Source of the DNA: Litchfieldia alkalitelluris
GTDB lineage: Bacteria; Bacillota; Bacilli; Bacillales; Bacillaceae_L
Assembly (NCBI RefSeq): GCF_002019645.1
Contig: NZ_KV917374.1
Coordinates: 1,081,452-1,145,451 of the forward strand
Direction of reading: 5' to 3'
Length of the DNA stretch: 64,000 nucleotides
Positions 22,140 to 34,683 of the stretch are shown piece after piece. The notes under the pieces are model-generated. The model saw only the letters and a program-made list of their open reading frames with translations. It had not been told where the DNA came from and searched no databases. Every line of letters starts with the position of its first letter. Within the stretch, counting starts at the first letter, position 1. The position numbers were made by a program, and so were the translations under genes.

Positions 22140-23324
22140 ATGAATAAAAAATCCGTAAGAGATATCGATGTTAAAGGCAAAGTAGTTTTCTGTCGTGTAG
22201 ATTTTAATGTACCAATGAAGGACGGAGTCGTTACTGATGATACTCGTATTCGTGCAGCTCTTCCGACAATCCAGTATTTAAGCGAACAAGGTGCTAAAGT
22301 TGTTCTTGCAAGTCACTTAGGTCGTCCAAAAGGTCAAGTGGTTGAAGAGTTACGTTTAACTCCTGTTGCAAAGCGTCTCGGAGAACATCTTGGAAAAGAA
22401 GTTGTAAAAACTGATGAAGCATTTGGAGATTCGGTTAAAGAAGCAATCACAGCTCTTGAAGAAGGCGGCGTTTTATTACTTGAGAATGTTCGTTTTTATC
22501 CTGGTGAAGAAAAGAATGATCCAGAATTAGCTAGTAACTTCGCTGAACTAGCTCATATCTTTGTTAATGATGCTTTTGGTGCAGCACACCGTGCGCATGC
22601 ATCAACCGAAGGTATCGCAAAACATATTCCTGCTGTAGCTGGCTTCTTGATGGAGAAGGAGCTTGAAGTATTAGGGAAAGCATTATCAAATCCTGACCGT
22701 CCATTCACCGCAATTATTGGTGGAGCGAAGGTTAAAGATAAAATTGGGGTTATTGACAACTTACTAGATAAAGTTGATAACTTAATTATTGGTGGTGGTC
22801 TTGCTTATACTTTCGTTAAAGCACAAGGCTATGAAATTGGGAAATCATTATTAGAAGAAGACAAAATTGATCTTGCTAAAGAGTTTATGGAAAAAGCAAA
22901 GAAAAATGGTGTCAACTTCTTAATGCCAGTTGATTTCGTTGTAGCGGATGATTTTTCAAATGATGCGAACATTAAGGAAGTAGCAATCGATGGAATTCCT
23001 AGTGATTGGGAAGGTTTAGATATCGGTCCGAAAACAAGAGAGATTTATCGTGATGCGATTCAAAGTTCTAAATTAGTTATTTGGAATGGACCAATGGGCG
23101 TATTTGAATTAGAGGCATTTGCAAATGGTACAAAAGCAGTCGGTCAAGCATTAGCTAATGCAAAAGATACATATTCAGTTATCGGTGGTGGTGACTCTGC
23201 AGCAGCTGTTGAAAAGTTTGGTCTTGCTGATCAAATGAGTCATATTTCTACTGGTGGTGGAGCATCATTAGAATTTATGGAAGGTAAAGAGCTTCCTGGA
23301 GTAGTTGCTTTAAACGATAAGTAA
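22140..23324 (+). CDS. pgk: Phosphoglycerate kinase
   Basis: Transfers phosphate from 1,3-bisphosphoglycerate to ADP. The 394-aa product has the N-domain signature [11 protein letters not shown] (residues about 15-25), the substrate segment ASHLGRPKG near 58-66, and the C-domain nucleotide site [13 protein letters not shown]. Preceded by aaggaggc. Second structural gene of the gapA-pgk-tpiA-gpmI-eno set. Confidence 0.98.
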   Translation: MNKKSVRDIDVKGKVVFCRVDFNVPMKDGVVTDDTRIRAALPTIQYLSEQGAKVVLASHLGRPKGQVVEELRLTPVAKRLGEHLGKEVVKTDEAFGDSVKEAITALEEGGVLLLENVRFYPGEEKNDPELASNFAELAHIFVNDAFGAAHRAHASTEGIAKHIPAVAGFLMEKELEVLGKALSNPDRPFTAIIGGAKVKDKIGVIDNLLDKVDNLIIGGGLAYTFVKAQGYEIGKSLLEEDKIDLAKEFMEKAKKNGVNFLMPVDFVVADDFSNDANIKEVAIDGIPSDWEGLDIGPKTREIYRDAIQSSKLVIWNGPMGVFELEAFANGTKAVGQALANAKDTYSVIGGGDSAAAVEKFGLADQMSHISTGGGASLEFMEGKELPGVVALNDK

Positions 23325-23338
23325 TTCGTAATAACAAA

Positions 23339-23367
23339 GGGTGGGACGACTCTTGTTAACCCCACCC
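23339..23367 (+). terminator. Hairpin between pgk and tpiA
   Basis: GGGTGGG ... CCCACCC stem without a T tract. More likely an mRNA processing or stability element than a full terminator. Confidence 0.5.
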
Positions 23368-23389
23368 TAATTGATTGTTTGAAAATTAA

Positions 23390-25700
<2,311 letters not shown>

Positions 25701-25763
25701 GATTTAAAGATTAATGTTATTTTTAAAAAAATGATTGATTCATTGATTATTTTCCGGAGATAA

Positions 25764-27122
<1,359 letters not shown>

Positions 27123-27133
27123 TTCCTTTAATG

Positions 27134-27174
27134 AAAGCTCAGTGGGAGAGATCCTGCTGGGCTTTTCTTTTTTT
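27134..27174 (+). terminator. Intrinsic terminator of the glycolytic operon
   Basis: AAAGCTCAG ... CTGGGCTTTT stem followed by a T tract. Confidence 0.85.
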
Positions 27175-27206
27175 ATGGGGGAAAGTGAACTAGGTTTTGT
27201 TGAAAA

Positions 27207-27311
27207 GTCGATAAACTGGTTAAACTCGCTGATAAATTTCAGAAAGTGGTTGATAAATGCTCAGAAATGGCTAATAAATTCTTTAAAGTGGTTGATAAAA
27301 TTAAAAAATTA
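27207..27311. repeat. 21-bp tandem repeat, five units
   Basis: Units start at 27207, 27228, 27249, 27270 and 27291 with core G(C/T)T(G/A)ATAAA. Same family as 1420-1515. An ORF reading through it (27070-27312) encodes heptads such as WLINSLK but starts inside eno and lacks a ribosome site. Confidence 0.85.
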
Positions 27312-27386
27312 ATCAAAAACCTTAAAGGTAAAACCATTGAAAGTGCGTTCAATAAGTTTTTTAGCAAAAAAAGTGCCTTTTAACGT

Positions 27387-27412
27387 AAAAAAGTGCACCA
27401 ATAAGGTACACT
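27387..27412 (-). terminator. Intrinsic terminator of the 42-aa gene
   Basis: On the minus strand AGTGTACC-ttatt-GGTGCACT followed by TTTTTT, 9 nt past the small gene's stop. Confidence 0.8.
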
Positions 27413-27420
27413 CAAGAATG

Positions 27421-27549
27421 TTATTTGCGTTTTTTGCCTTTGCGATATTGTTTTTCAGCTTCATTATCTTTAGTATGATCACCGAGATAAGGTGTTTTAT
27501 GATCCTTTGAAGCTCTTAGCAATGCATCATAGTTTTCATTTATCATCAT
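27421..27549 (-). CDS. Very small basic protein (42 aa)
   Basis: Frame with two adjacent Met codons (27549 and 27546), preceded on the minus strand by AAAGGAG and ended by TAA at 27421-27423. The product starts MMINENYDALLRASKDHK and ends in the very basic tail QYRKGKKRK. A dedicated terminator follows. It is highly charged, without hydrophobic or Cys motifs. I do not recognise the family; the lysine-rich tail would fit RNA or ribosome contact, which is only a guess. Divergent from secG. Confidence 0.7.
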   Translation of the reverse strand: MMINENYDALLRASKDHKTPYLGDHTKDNEAEKQYRKGKKRK

Positions 27550-27724
27550 GATTCTCCTTTAATAAAGAGTCATATTTAGTATGTTCAATGTCCATATTGT
27601 ATAGTATGGAAAACAATAGCAGTACCATTACTGATAAAAACAACCGATAGCTATTGTCCAAGCTATCCTTTTGTGGTACATTAAAAATATTGTTATTTGC
27701 GTTTTTTCCCGGGAGGTGTTTTAC

Positions 27725-27958
27725 ATGCATGCACTACTTATTACATTATTAGTTATTGTTTCTATTGGTTTAATCGTAGTTGTACTTCTTCAATCAGGTA
27801 AAAGTGCCGGACTCTCTGGTGCAATTTCAGGGGGAGCTGAACAATTATTCGGTAAACAAAAAGCACGTGGTTTGGATGCTGTATTACAAAAAATCACGAT
27901 TGTATTGGCAGTTCTATTCTTTGTCCTTACAATTTTAATTGCTTACGTTGGACTGTAA
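27725..27958 (+). CDS. secG: Preprotein translocase subunit SecG
   Basis: 77-aa membrane component of SecYEG. Two transmembrane helices (about 3-22 and 53-73) flank a cytoplasmic loop with the typical [26 protein letters not shown]. The ATG at 27725 follows gggaggtg; the frame upstream has no support. It precedes est-rnr-smpB-ssrA as in B. subtilis. Confidence 0.95.
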   Translation: MHALLITLLVIVSIGLIVVVLLQSGKSAGLSGAISGGAEQLFGKQKARGLDAVLQKITIVLAVLFFVLTILIAYVGL

Positions 27959-27968
27959 TCCATAAAAT

Positions 27969-28010
27969 AAAAGGGGTTAGACATCAATTATGCTGTCTAA
28001 CCCCTTTTGT
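27969..28010 (+). terminator. Intrinsic terminator after secG
   Basis: AAAAGGGGTTAGACA ... TGTCTAACCCCTTTT, near-perfect 15-bp stem. Confidence 0.9.
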
Positions 28011-28101
28011 TTTGGATTGGGAATACTATTTTATGTCCAACCGACTACTGAGATAAATTTATTAGATGAGATACAAGGTATATTTTCGACTGTTTATTTA
28101 A

Positions 28102-28303
28102 TTTGCACATTGTAGTGTGAAGAGGTATTCACTTAGTGTGGAGTGAGCGGAGAGCCGCCTGACTCCTGCGGGATCCAGTGGTCTCGTGAGACCCCGCAGA
28201 AGTCCGCCCCTGGCGACGAGGAGGCTCACGGGGACCACCCCGCGGAAAGCAAGTGTACCGCAGCTCATGGAACTCCACAACCAAAGGTATTTTCAGGGTA
28301 GAC
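28102..28303 (+). repeat. GC-rich hairpin repeat, family A, copy 1
   Basis: About 200 bp. The left end is TTTGCACATTGTAGTGTG with TTCACTTAGTGTGGAGTGAGCGGA. The core has GGTCTCGTGAGACC nested inside CTGCGGG/CCCGCAG, then GCGACGAGGAGGCTCACGG and ACCACCCCGCGG. The right end is GTATTTTCAGGGTAGAC. Its GC content contrasts with the AT-rich surroundings. A 60-codon reverse frame inside it is an artefact. It fills most of the secG-est gap (28011-28433), where I see nothing else. Confidence 0.9.
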
Positions 28304-28433
28304 AGCCATAATAAGTAATCGCGTGAGAAAATGCTAGATCTTTGCTAAATTTTAAAACGTTTGTTTAAATTAATTATATTAGTTAGAGAGAGACTATACA
28401 TAATCGATTTTTTTAAGTAGGGAGTTAGTTAGA

Positions 28434-29174
28434 ATGAAGAAATTAGTACCAAAACCATTTACATTCGAAGCTGGTGAAAGAGCAGTCCTGTTATTACATG
28501 GATTTACAGGGAACTCAGCAGATAATCGAATGTTGGCTAGATTTTTAGAAAAGAAGGGATATACTTGTCATGCTCCCCAATATAAAGGTCATGGAGTTCC
28601 ACCTGAAGAACTAGTACATACAGGGCCTGATGACTGGTGGGAAGATGTGATGGAAGGCTATAATTTCTTGAAAAATCGAGGCCATGAAAGTATTGCTGCT
28701 GTGGGATTGTCACTAGGTGGGGTATTTTCTCTAAAATTGGGTTACACTGTACCTATAAAGGGAATTGTACCTATGTGTGCTCCTATGTATATAAAAAGTG
28801 AAGAGGTCATGTATAAGGGCATTCTTGAGTATGCTCGTGAATATAAAAAACATGAGGGGAAAACCCCGGAACAAATCGATCAAGAAATGATTGAGTTTGA
28901 AAAAACACCAATGAAGACACTAAAGGCCCTGCAAAACCTAATTGCCGATGTTCGAGATAATGTGGATATGATATATTCTCCAACATTCGTTGTCCAAGCA
29001 AGACATGACCATATGATTAATACTGACAGCGCGAATATTATCTATAACGATGTGGAATCAGATTTAAAAAAGATTAAGTGGTATGAGGAATCAGGCCATG
29101 TAATTACTCTTGATAAAGAACGGGATCAGTTACATGAGGATGTTTATGAGTTTTTAGAACAATTGGATTGGTAA
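28434..29174 (+). CDS. est: Carboxylesterase Est (YvaK)
   Basis: Alpha/beta hydrolase of 246 aa, orthologue of B. subtilis YvaK and the Geobacillus Est30 carboxylesterase. The nucleophile elbow GLSLGG puts Ser93 at the centre; the oxyanion HGFTG is at residues 22-26, the catalytic Asp lies in VQARHDHMI near residue 193 and the His in SGHVITLD near residue 222. No signal peptide, so cytosolic. It forms a unit with rnr 30 nt downstream, as in B. subtilis; physiological substrate unknown. Confidence 0.94.
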   Translation: MKKLVPKPFTFEAGERAVLLLHGFTGNSADNRMLARFLEKKGYTCHAPQYKGHGVPPEELVHTGPDDWWEDVMEGYNFLKNRGHESIAAVGLSLGGVFSLKLGYTVPIKGIVPMCAPMYIKSEEVMYKGILEYAREYKKHEGKTPEQIDQEMIEFEKTPMKTLKALQNLIADVRDNVDMIYSPTFVVQARHDHMINTDSANIIYNDVESDLKKIKWYEESGHVITLDKERDQLHEDVYEFLEQLDW

Positions 29175-29204
29175 ATAGTTAACCTAAAAGGAGGTACGAG
29201 AAAA

Positions 29205-31556
29205 ATGGAAGAAGAGATTCAACAACATATTGATAAACTGTTATCTTTTATGAAAGAAGAAGCTTATAAACCATTAACGGTTCAAGAGCTTGAAGAAGCA
29301 TTTGGGATTCAGGATTCTGAGACATTTAAAGAGTTTGTTAAGGCCCTAGTAGTTATGGAAGAAAAAGGATTTGTTGTTCGAACAAGGAGTAACCGTTATG
29401 GCTTACCAGAAAAAATGAATTTAGTGAGAGGTAAGCTCACAGGACATTCAAAGGGATTTGCGTTTGTCATTCCTGAAGAAAAAGGGCTTGATGATGTATT
29501 TATTCCACCAAATGAAATGCAAAATGCAATGCACGGTGATATTGTTCTTGTAAGGGTAAACTCAGAAAGTGGCGGACAACGTAAAGAAGGGACCATTGTT
29601 CGAATCATCGAGCGTGGTGTGAAAGAAGTTGTTGGTACATATACGGAAAGTAAAAGCTTTGGCTTTGTCATTCCGGACGATAAAAAGATTGCCAACGATA
29701 TTTTCATTCCGAAAAATGCATCTAATGGTGCAGTTGAGGGACATAAGGTTGTCGTTAAATTAGTAACTTATCCTGAAGGTCGAATGAGTGCTGAAGGTGA
29801 AGTCGTTCAGATTTTAGGCCATAAAAATGATCCGGGTGTTGATATTTTATCTGTCATTCATAAACATGGCTTACCACAAGAGTTTCCAAAAGAAGCACTT
29901 GATCAAGCAAATAATGTGCCAGATTCAATTTCTGAGGATGATTTAAAAAACCGCCGTGATCTTCGTGATCAAGTCATTGTTACAATTGATGGCGCAGATG
30001 CAAAGGACTTGGATGATGCGGTTACTGTAACTAAGCTTGATAATGGCAATTATAAACTTGGTGTTCATATTGCAGACGTTTCTCATTATGTTCAAGAAGG
30101 TTCGCCAATTGATTTAGAAGCATCAGATCGTGCAACTAGTATCTATCTTGTCGATCGAGTAATACCAATGATTCCACATCGATTATCAAATGGAATTTGT
30201 TCACTTAATCCAAAAGTTGATCGCTTAACCCTTTCTTGTGATATGGAGGTCGATCGTGAAGGTGTTGTCGTAAAGCACGAAATCTTCCAAAGTGTGATTA
30301 AAACAACAGAAAGAATGACCTATTCTGACGTTAATAGCATTCTTGTTGATAATGACGAAGAATTAATCAAAAGATTTGAGCCTTTAGTTCCAATGTTTAA
30401 GGATATGGAAGAATTGGCACAAGTTTTACGTGAGAAACGAATGAAGCGTGGAGCCATCGATTTTGATTTTAAAGAAGCAAATGTCCTTGTTGAAGAGGAT
30501 GGAAAGCCGACAGATGTTGTTCTTAGAGAGCGTTCTGTTGCAGAGAAGCTTATTGAAGAATTTATGCTTTTAGCTAATGAAACGGTGGCTGAGCATTTTC
30601 ATTGGATGAATGTTCCGTTTATCTATCGTATACATGAAGATCCAAATGAAGAAAAGCTTAGACGCTTCTTAGAGTTTATTACAAACTTTGGTTATGTTGT
30701 TAAAGGTAGTGGAAATTCGATTCACCCACGTGCACTTCAAGAAATTATTGAAGCTGTTCAAGGAAAACCAGAGGAAATGGTTGTTTCAACTGTTATGTTA
30801 CGATCCATGAAACAAGCGAAATATGATCCTGAAAGTATTGGACACTTTGGTTTATCTACAGATTTCTATACACACTTTACGTCGCCGATTCGTCGTTATC
30901 CAGATTCGATTGTACACCGTCTTATCCGTACTTATTTGATTGAAGGTAAGATCGATAATCAAACACAAAAGAAGTGGAAAGAAAAGCTTGCTGAAATTGC
31001 TGATCATTCCTCTAATATGGAGAGGCGTGCAGTTGAGGCTGAACGCGAAGTAGATAGCATGAAAAAGGCGGAGTACATGGAAGATAAGGTTGGAGAGGAG
31101 TATGATGGAATTATCAGCTCTGTGACCAACTTCGGTATGTTTGTTGAACTTCCTAATACGATTGAGGGTCTTGTTCATGTTAGCTATTTAACAGATGACT
31201 ATTATCGTTATGATGAAAAGCATTATGCTATGATTGGTGAGCGGACAGGGAATGTGTTCAGAATTGGTGATGAGATTACAGTACGTGTTGTCAAAGTTAA
31301 CAAGGAAGAACGTTCGATTGATTTTGAAGTTGTAGGCATGAAAGGAAGTCGCCGACCACTTTCCAAAGAAGCCCCTAAAGTGATTACAGCAGACAGAGGT
31401 AGGAACCGTCGGAAAACTGAAGGAACAGGAACAGGAACAGGAACTGCTTCAAAGGACGGAGAATGGTCTACTCGTAAACCTGGAGGTCCTGGAAAGAAAA
31501 AGAAAAAACATTATGAAAATGTACCAAAACAAAAGAAGAAGAAACGTAGAAGATAG
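29205..31556 (+). CDS. rnr: Ribonuclease R
   Basis: 3'-5' exoribonuclease that degrades structured RNA and, with tmRNA-SmpB encoded downstream, non-stop mRNA. The 783-aa order is an N-terminal HTH (1-65), two cold-shock/OB domains (about 70-220), the RNB catalytic domain with [11 protein letters not shown] near residue 267, an S1 domain (about 635-715), and a Lys/Arg-rich tail. The tail contains a short GTGTGTG stretch from a GGAACA tandem near 31422. An aaaggaggt ribosome site precedes the ATG. Confidence 0.97.
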   Translation: MEEEIQQHIDKLLSFMKEEAYKPLTVQELEEAFGIQDSETFKEFVKALVVMEEKGFVVRTRSNRYGLPEKMNLVRGKLTGHSKGFAFVIPEEKGLDDVFIPPNEMQNAMHGDIVLVRVNSESGGQRKEGTIVRIIERGVKEVVGTYTESKSFGFVIPDDKKIANDIFIPKNASNGAVEGHKVVVKLVTYPEGRMSAEGEVVQILGHKNDPGVDILSVIHKHGLPQEFPKEALDQANNVPDSISEDDLKNRRDLRDQVIVTIDGADAKDLDDAVTVTKLDNGNYKLGVHIADVSHYVQEGSPIDLEASDRATSIYLVDRVIPMIPHRLSNGICSLNPKVDRLTLSCDMEVDREGVVVKHEIFQSVIKTTERMTYSDVNSILVDNDEELIKRFEPLVPMFKDMEELAQVLREKRMKRGAIDFDFKEANVLVEEDGKPTDVVLRERSVAEKLIEEFMLLANETVAEHFHWMNVPFIYRIHEDPNEEKLRRFLEFITNFGYVVKGSGNSIHPRALQEIIEAVQGKPEEMVVSTVMLRSMKQAKYDPESIGHFGLSTDFYTHFTSPIRRYPDSIVHRLIRTYLIEGKIDNQTQKKWKEKLAEIADHSSNMERRAVEAEREVDSMKKAEYMEDKVGEEYDGIISSVTNFGMFVELPNTIEGLVHVSYLTDDYYRYDEKHYAMIGERTGNVFRIGDEITVRVVKVNKEERSIDFEVVGMKGSRRPLSKEAPKVITADRGRNRRKTEGTGTGTGTASKDGEWSTRKPGGPGKKKKKHYENVPKQKKKKRRR

Positions 31557-31582
31557 AAAACATTGTCAAAAAGGTTTATGAT

Positions 31583-31618
31583 AAGTGTGTGCCAATCATT
31601 TGGTACACACTTTCTCTT
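31583..31618 (+). terminator. Intrinsic terminator after rnr
   Basis: AAGTGTGTGCCAA ... TTGGTACACACTT stem with a TTTCTCTTT tail. Confidence 0.7.
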
Positions 31619-31655
31619 TGGGGAGTATCATTTCTTTTATAAAGGGGAAATACAT

Positions 31656-32228
31656 ATGGGAGTTATGAAAAGGGTATGTGTTTTTTGTGGTTCAAGTATG
31701 GGGGCTTCAACCATTTACAAAGAGCAAGCAACTCAATTAGGAAAACTACTGGCGACCAAAAATATTGAGCTTGTATATGGTGGCGGCAATGTTGGGATTA
31801 TGGGTGAGCTATCTCGAACAGTTCTCGAGCATGGTGGTAGAGTGACGGGGGTTATCCCTAAAGTGATCTATGAGAATGTCCATCATGTAGAGCTAACAGA
31901 CTTAATTGTGGTTGAAAACATGCATGAGCGTAAAGCGAAGATGTATGAGCTAGCAGATGGCTTCATTGCTTTGCCGGGGGGAATTGGGACGCTTGAAGAA
32001 TTAGCGGAAGTAATGACGTGGTACCAAATTGGGTATCATGCTAAGCCAATTGGTATTTTTAATGTAAATCAATTTTTCAACGGTCTCCACACGTTTTTTG
32101 ATCATATGGTTAATGAAGGTTTCCTTAAGAAAGTGTATATTGAACATATAATTACGGAAATGGATCCACATAGTCTTTTAGATGCAATGGAAAAACAGGA
32201 AATGAAATTGATTAATAAATGGTCATAA
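31656..32228 (+). CDS. LOG-family protein (putative cytokinin riboside 5'-monophosphate phosphoribohydrolase)
   Basis: 190-aa Rossmann-like protein of the LOG/TIGR00730 family. Signature PGGIGTLEE lies at residues 107-115, with the upstream YGGGNVGIMG nucleotide loop (41-50) and MHERKAKM. Family members remove the base from nucleoside 5'-monophosphates; the bacterial role is uncertain. The upstream in-frame ATG at 31563 would run through the rnr terminator; the ATG at 31656 has an aaagggg ribosome site. It resembles B. subtilis YvdD only in its core motifs. Confidence 0.85.
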   Translation: MGVMKRVCVFCGSSMGASTIYKEQATQLGKLLATKNIELVYGGGNVGIMGELSRTVLEHGGRVTGVIPKVIYENVHHVELTDLIVVENMHERKAKMYELADGFIALPGGIGTLEELAEVMTWYQIGYHAKPIGIFNVNQFFNGLHTFFDHMVNEGFLKKVYIEHIITEMDPHSLLDAMEKQEMKLINKWS

Positions 32229-32239
32229 CTTTTCATAAG

Positions 32240-32268
32240 TTGAGAGTTATCCCAAGTTTTGCTATAAT
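32240..32268 (+). promoter_or_regulatory. smpB promoter
   Basis: TTGAGA (32240-32245), 17-bp spacer, perfect TATAAT (32263-32268), about 23 nt ahead of the smpB ribosome site. Confidence 0.75.
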
Positions 32269-32297
32269 ATACTGTACCGTTGTAAGGGGGAAGTCCA

Positions 32298-32765
32298 ATG
32301 CCAAAAGGTGCAGGTAAGGTTATCGCACAAAATAAAAAAGCAAATCATGATTATTTTATTGAAGAAACATATGAAACCGGTATGGTACTTCAGGGGACTG
32401 AAATTAAATCACTCCGAAATGGTCGAGCAAACTTAAAAGATTCATTTGCGCGAGTACAAAAAGGTGAAGTGTATCTTCATAACCTACACATTAGTCCATA
32501 TGAACAAGGAAATCGTTATAATCATGATCCATTAAGAGCAAGGAAACTATTATTGCATAAAAAAGAGATCAATAAGCTGATTGGTTTAACAAAGGAAGAA
32601 GGTTATGCACTAGTACCATTAAAGATTTATCTTAAAAATGGCTATGCAAAGCTTTTATTAGGATTAGGTCGCGGTAAAAAGAAATTTGATAAACGTGAAG
32701 ACCTGAAAAAGAAAGAAGCTAAACGTGAGATTGAGCGTGCCTTCCGTGATCGTCAGAAAATCTAA
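32298..32765 (+). CDS. smpB: SsrA-binding protein SmpB
   Basis: 155-aa OB-fold protein that binds the tRNA-like domain of tmRNA and is essential for trans-translation. Conserved segments are [29 protein letters not shown], the [23 protein letters not shown] loop, and the basic C-terminal tail [23 protein letters not shown] that reads the empty mRNA channel. It lies directly upstream of ssrA. Confidence 0.98.
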   Translation: MPKGAGKVIAQNKKANHDYFIEETYETGMVLQGTEIKSLRNGRANLKDSFARVQKGEVYLHNLHISPYEQGNRYNHDPLRARKLLLHKKEINKLIGLTKEEGYALVPLKIYLKNGYAKLLLGLGRGKKKFDKREDLKKKEAKREIERAFRDRQKI

Positions 32766-32791
32766 TTGGAACCATTAACATATACTGCTAA

Positions 32792-32819
32792 TTGCAAAGT
32801 TATCTCGATATGTTATAAT
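32792..32819 (+). promoter_or_regulatory. ssrA promoter
   Basis: TTGCAA (32792-32797), 16-bp spacer, TATAAT (32814-32819), about 90 nt upstream of the mature tmRNA 5' end, implying a processed 5' leader. Confidence 0.7.
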
Positions 32820-32911
32820 AGGTTTTGTAAGACATACAATATTATAGATAGTAACTCAAGTTACTCGACTCCCTGATAAGCATGATTGATTTCAAGTTTA
32901 TCATTTTACAT

Positions 32912-33273
32912 GGGGACGTTACGGATTCGACAGGGGTAGTTTGAGCTTAGGTTGCGAGTCGAGGGGATCGGCCTCGTTAAAACGTCAAAGCCTATAACTG
33001 GCAAAGAAAACAACAACTTCGCTTTAGCTGCTTAATAACAGTCTAATGCGGTTCCTCCCTCCATCGTCCATGTGGTAGGGTAAGGGACTCACTCTTAGTG
33101 GACTACGCCGGAGCTCACCGTCTGAGGGCAAAGGAAGAGAACAACCAGACTAGCTGCTTGGAAGCCTGTCGATAGGCCGATAAGTTCGCGAAATACCAAT
33201 GTATCGACTATACTCGTAGACGCTTAAGTGGCAATGCTTTTGGACGTGGGTTCGACTCCCACCGTCTCCACCA
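32912..33273 (+). ncRNA. ssrA: tmRNA (transfer-messenger RNA)
   Basis: The 5' end GGGGACGTTACGGATTCGAC and 3' T-arm GGTTCGACTCCCACC with CGTCTCCACCA form the Ala-tRNA-like domain; CCA is encoded. The tag reading frame resumes at 33000 and encodes GKENNNFALAA followed by two TAA codons (33033-33038), i.e. (A)GKENNNFALAA. Pseudoknot-forming sequence fills 33040-33240. Cofactor SmpB is encoded just upstream, and a strong terminator follows. Confidence 0.98.
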
Positions 33274-33312
33274 AACATACATATGTTGGTGGAATACCAA
33301 TACTATAAATCG

Positions 33313-33346
33313 AAAAGCTGTGAGCATATGCTCGCAGCTTTTTTTT
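33313..33346 (+). terminator. Intrinsic terminator of ssrA
   Basis: AAAAGCTGtGAGCATATGCTCgCAGCTTTT stem followed by T residues. Confidence 0.9.
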
Positions 33347-33492
33347 GTAAGATATGTTTTGGAATACCAGAGGCGTTGATACTGTGGTATTTTTCGTGAA
33401 TGGAGACTATATTTTGCAATTTTGAAAAAATCAACATTGGGAACAGCTTTGTTATTTATCTTTGTTGATTTTTCGCGTAGATAGAAACTCAT

Positions 33493-33725
33493 AGGCGGAG
33501 AAATTCCGGCTAATGTATCTAGGAGAGGCATAAGAAGCAGATATAACCGGAGAAATTCCGGTTAACGCCTCTAATATATGACTAAATCTATAGATTAGGT
33601 TCATATAAGCGGAAAAATTCCCGTTATTTTTAGGGAAATGTTGATATTTCCCAATTTAGGCGGAATTTCTCCGTTTAAACTCAACCACAGTGAATTTCTC
33701 GGTTTAAACTCAACCACAGTGAAAT
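33493..33725. repeat. Dispersed short palindromes (CGGAGAAATTCCG family)
   Basis: Copies of a 15-19 bp palindrome at about 33494-33510, 33546-33563 (AACCGGAGAAATTCCGGTT, perfect), 33608-33626, 33659-33676 and 33692-33704. The last two are joined to a duplicated stretch containing TTTAAACTCAACCACAGTG (33676 and 33705). They lie in the gene-free 33347-33845 interval, where nothing else was recognised. No tmRNA attachment-site duplicate was found here. Confidence 0.75.
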
Positions 33726-33845
33726 CAACATGATATAACACAGCTAATTAAAAGAAAGAAAGGAACTCCTAGAGTAATAGCTGGTCTACATATCTTTGGG
33801 TTGTAGAGCCTGCCACACCACCTATGTTTTCGTGTAAAAAACTAG

Positions 33846-33882
33846 AAAAACCAAATGGACTAAATCTCCATTTGGTTTTTTT
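33846..33882. terminator. Bidirectional-looking terminator downstream of the DUF624 gene
   Basis: AAAAACCAAATGGA ... TCCATTTGGTTTTT, stem with A-run and T-run on opposite sides. It serves the minus-strand gene that ends at 33906. Confidence 0.8.
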
Positions 33883-33905
33883 CAGCATACACAATGTCAG
33901 CCTTT

Positions 33906-34481
33906 TTATTTAACTTTAAGAAATATACGATGACAAAGCATGTAATTATAGTAGGCATAAAGACTAACGATAAAAATAAACGTAATTGGCCAAGTATATA
34001 AAGACAATATCACAAGTACAAGTAACATAATTGATCCAATCGAAGTTGGAAAAAACCTAATCGAAAAGAAGAATGAATTCTTTATCGCTTCTAACCAGTT
34101 CGTATTGAAATGTGCAATCGTTGAAAATATAAAAATGCTAATAAAAAGTACTGTGATTCCAAAAAAGTAAAGTATAGGTATAAAGATATATTTAAAAGAA
34201 CCAAGATATTGAACCAGATTTAAATTAAGGAAAAATAAACTAGTAAATATAATCCATATAATACCTAGTATAAAACTTTGTTTAAAATTTTCTTTGAAAT
34301 ATTTGAAAAAAGGACGATAGAGGCTATAATCCTTGTGCAACACCCATTGACGGACTACACAAAACATAGCAACTGTCGCTGGGAAAATGGTTATAATAGG
34401 CGCACAAAATAGAAGCCAAAGTAAATTTAATTGGACAAATGCTGTAATAAATTCTAGTATCCTAAAAGCTCTTTCGATCAT
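33906..34481 (-). CDS. YesL-like (DUF624) membrane protein
   Basis: 191-aa integral membrane protein with about five hydrophobic segments: near 12-35, 72-92, 98-123, 145-163 and 166-182. The layout and N-terminal LNLLWLLFCAPIITIFPATVAMF match the YesL/DUF624 family commonly found in polysaccharide-utilisation loci of Bacillaceae. Function unknown; possibly an accessory of sugar ABC transport. An aggtgag ribosome site precedes the ATG at 34481. Divergent from the GH27 gene, marking the left edge of the arabinan island. Confidence 0.8.
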   Translation of the reverse strand: MIERAFRILEFITAFVQLNLLWLLFCAPIITIFPATVAMFCVVRQWVLHKDYSLYRPFFKYFKENFKQSFILGIIWIIFTSLFFLNLNLVQYLGSFKYIFIPILYFFGITVLFISIFIFSTIAHFNTNWLEAIKNSFFFSIRFFPTSIGSIMLLVLVILSLYTWPITFIFIVSLYAYYNYMLCHRIFLKVK

Positions 34482-34683
34482 TACTTCTCACCTAGTTTCG
34501 TAATTATGTATTAAAATTAACATAAAATTTTATAAAAAAGAAGGATTATGTCGTTTGATGACAAATTAATCAATTAGTATCTAAGGTAATTTCATAAGTA
34601 TACACTTTCAAATGAACAACGAACGTATTATTTTTCCAAATTAAAATCCATTTAGTTATGTTTTTTACGAAAGGAACGATACT

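Noticed and set aside
33208-33531. Reverse ORF of 107 codons overlapping the 3' end of tmRNA
   Set aside because: It reads the complement of the tRNA-like domain (WRRWESNPRP), a well-known artefact of tRNA/tmRNA antisense translation, and has no ribosome site.
33274-33905. Genomic-island attachment site at ssrA
   Set aside because: No second copy of the tmRNA 3' end and no integrase gene were found downstream within the window; the following genes look like ordinary metabolic genes.
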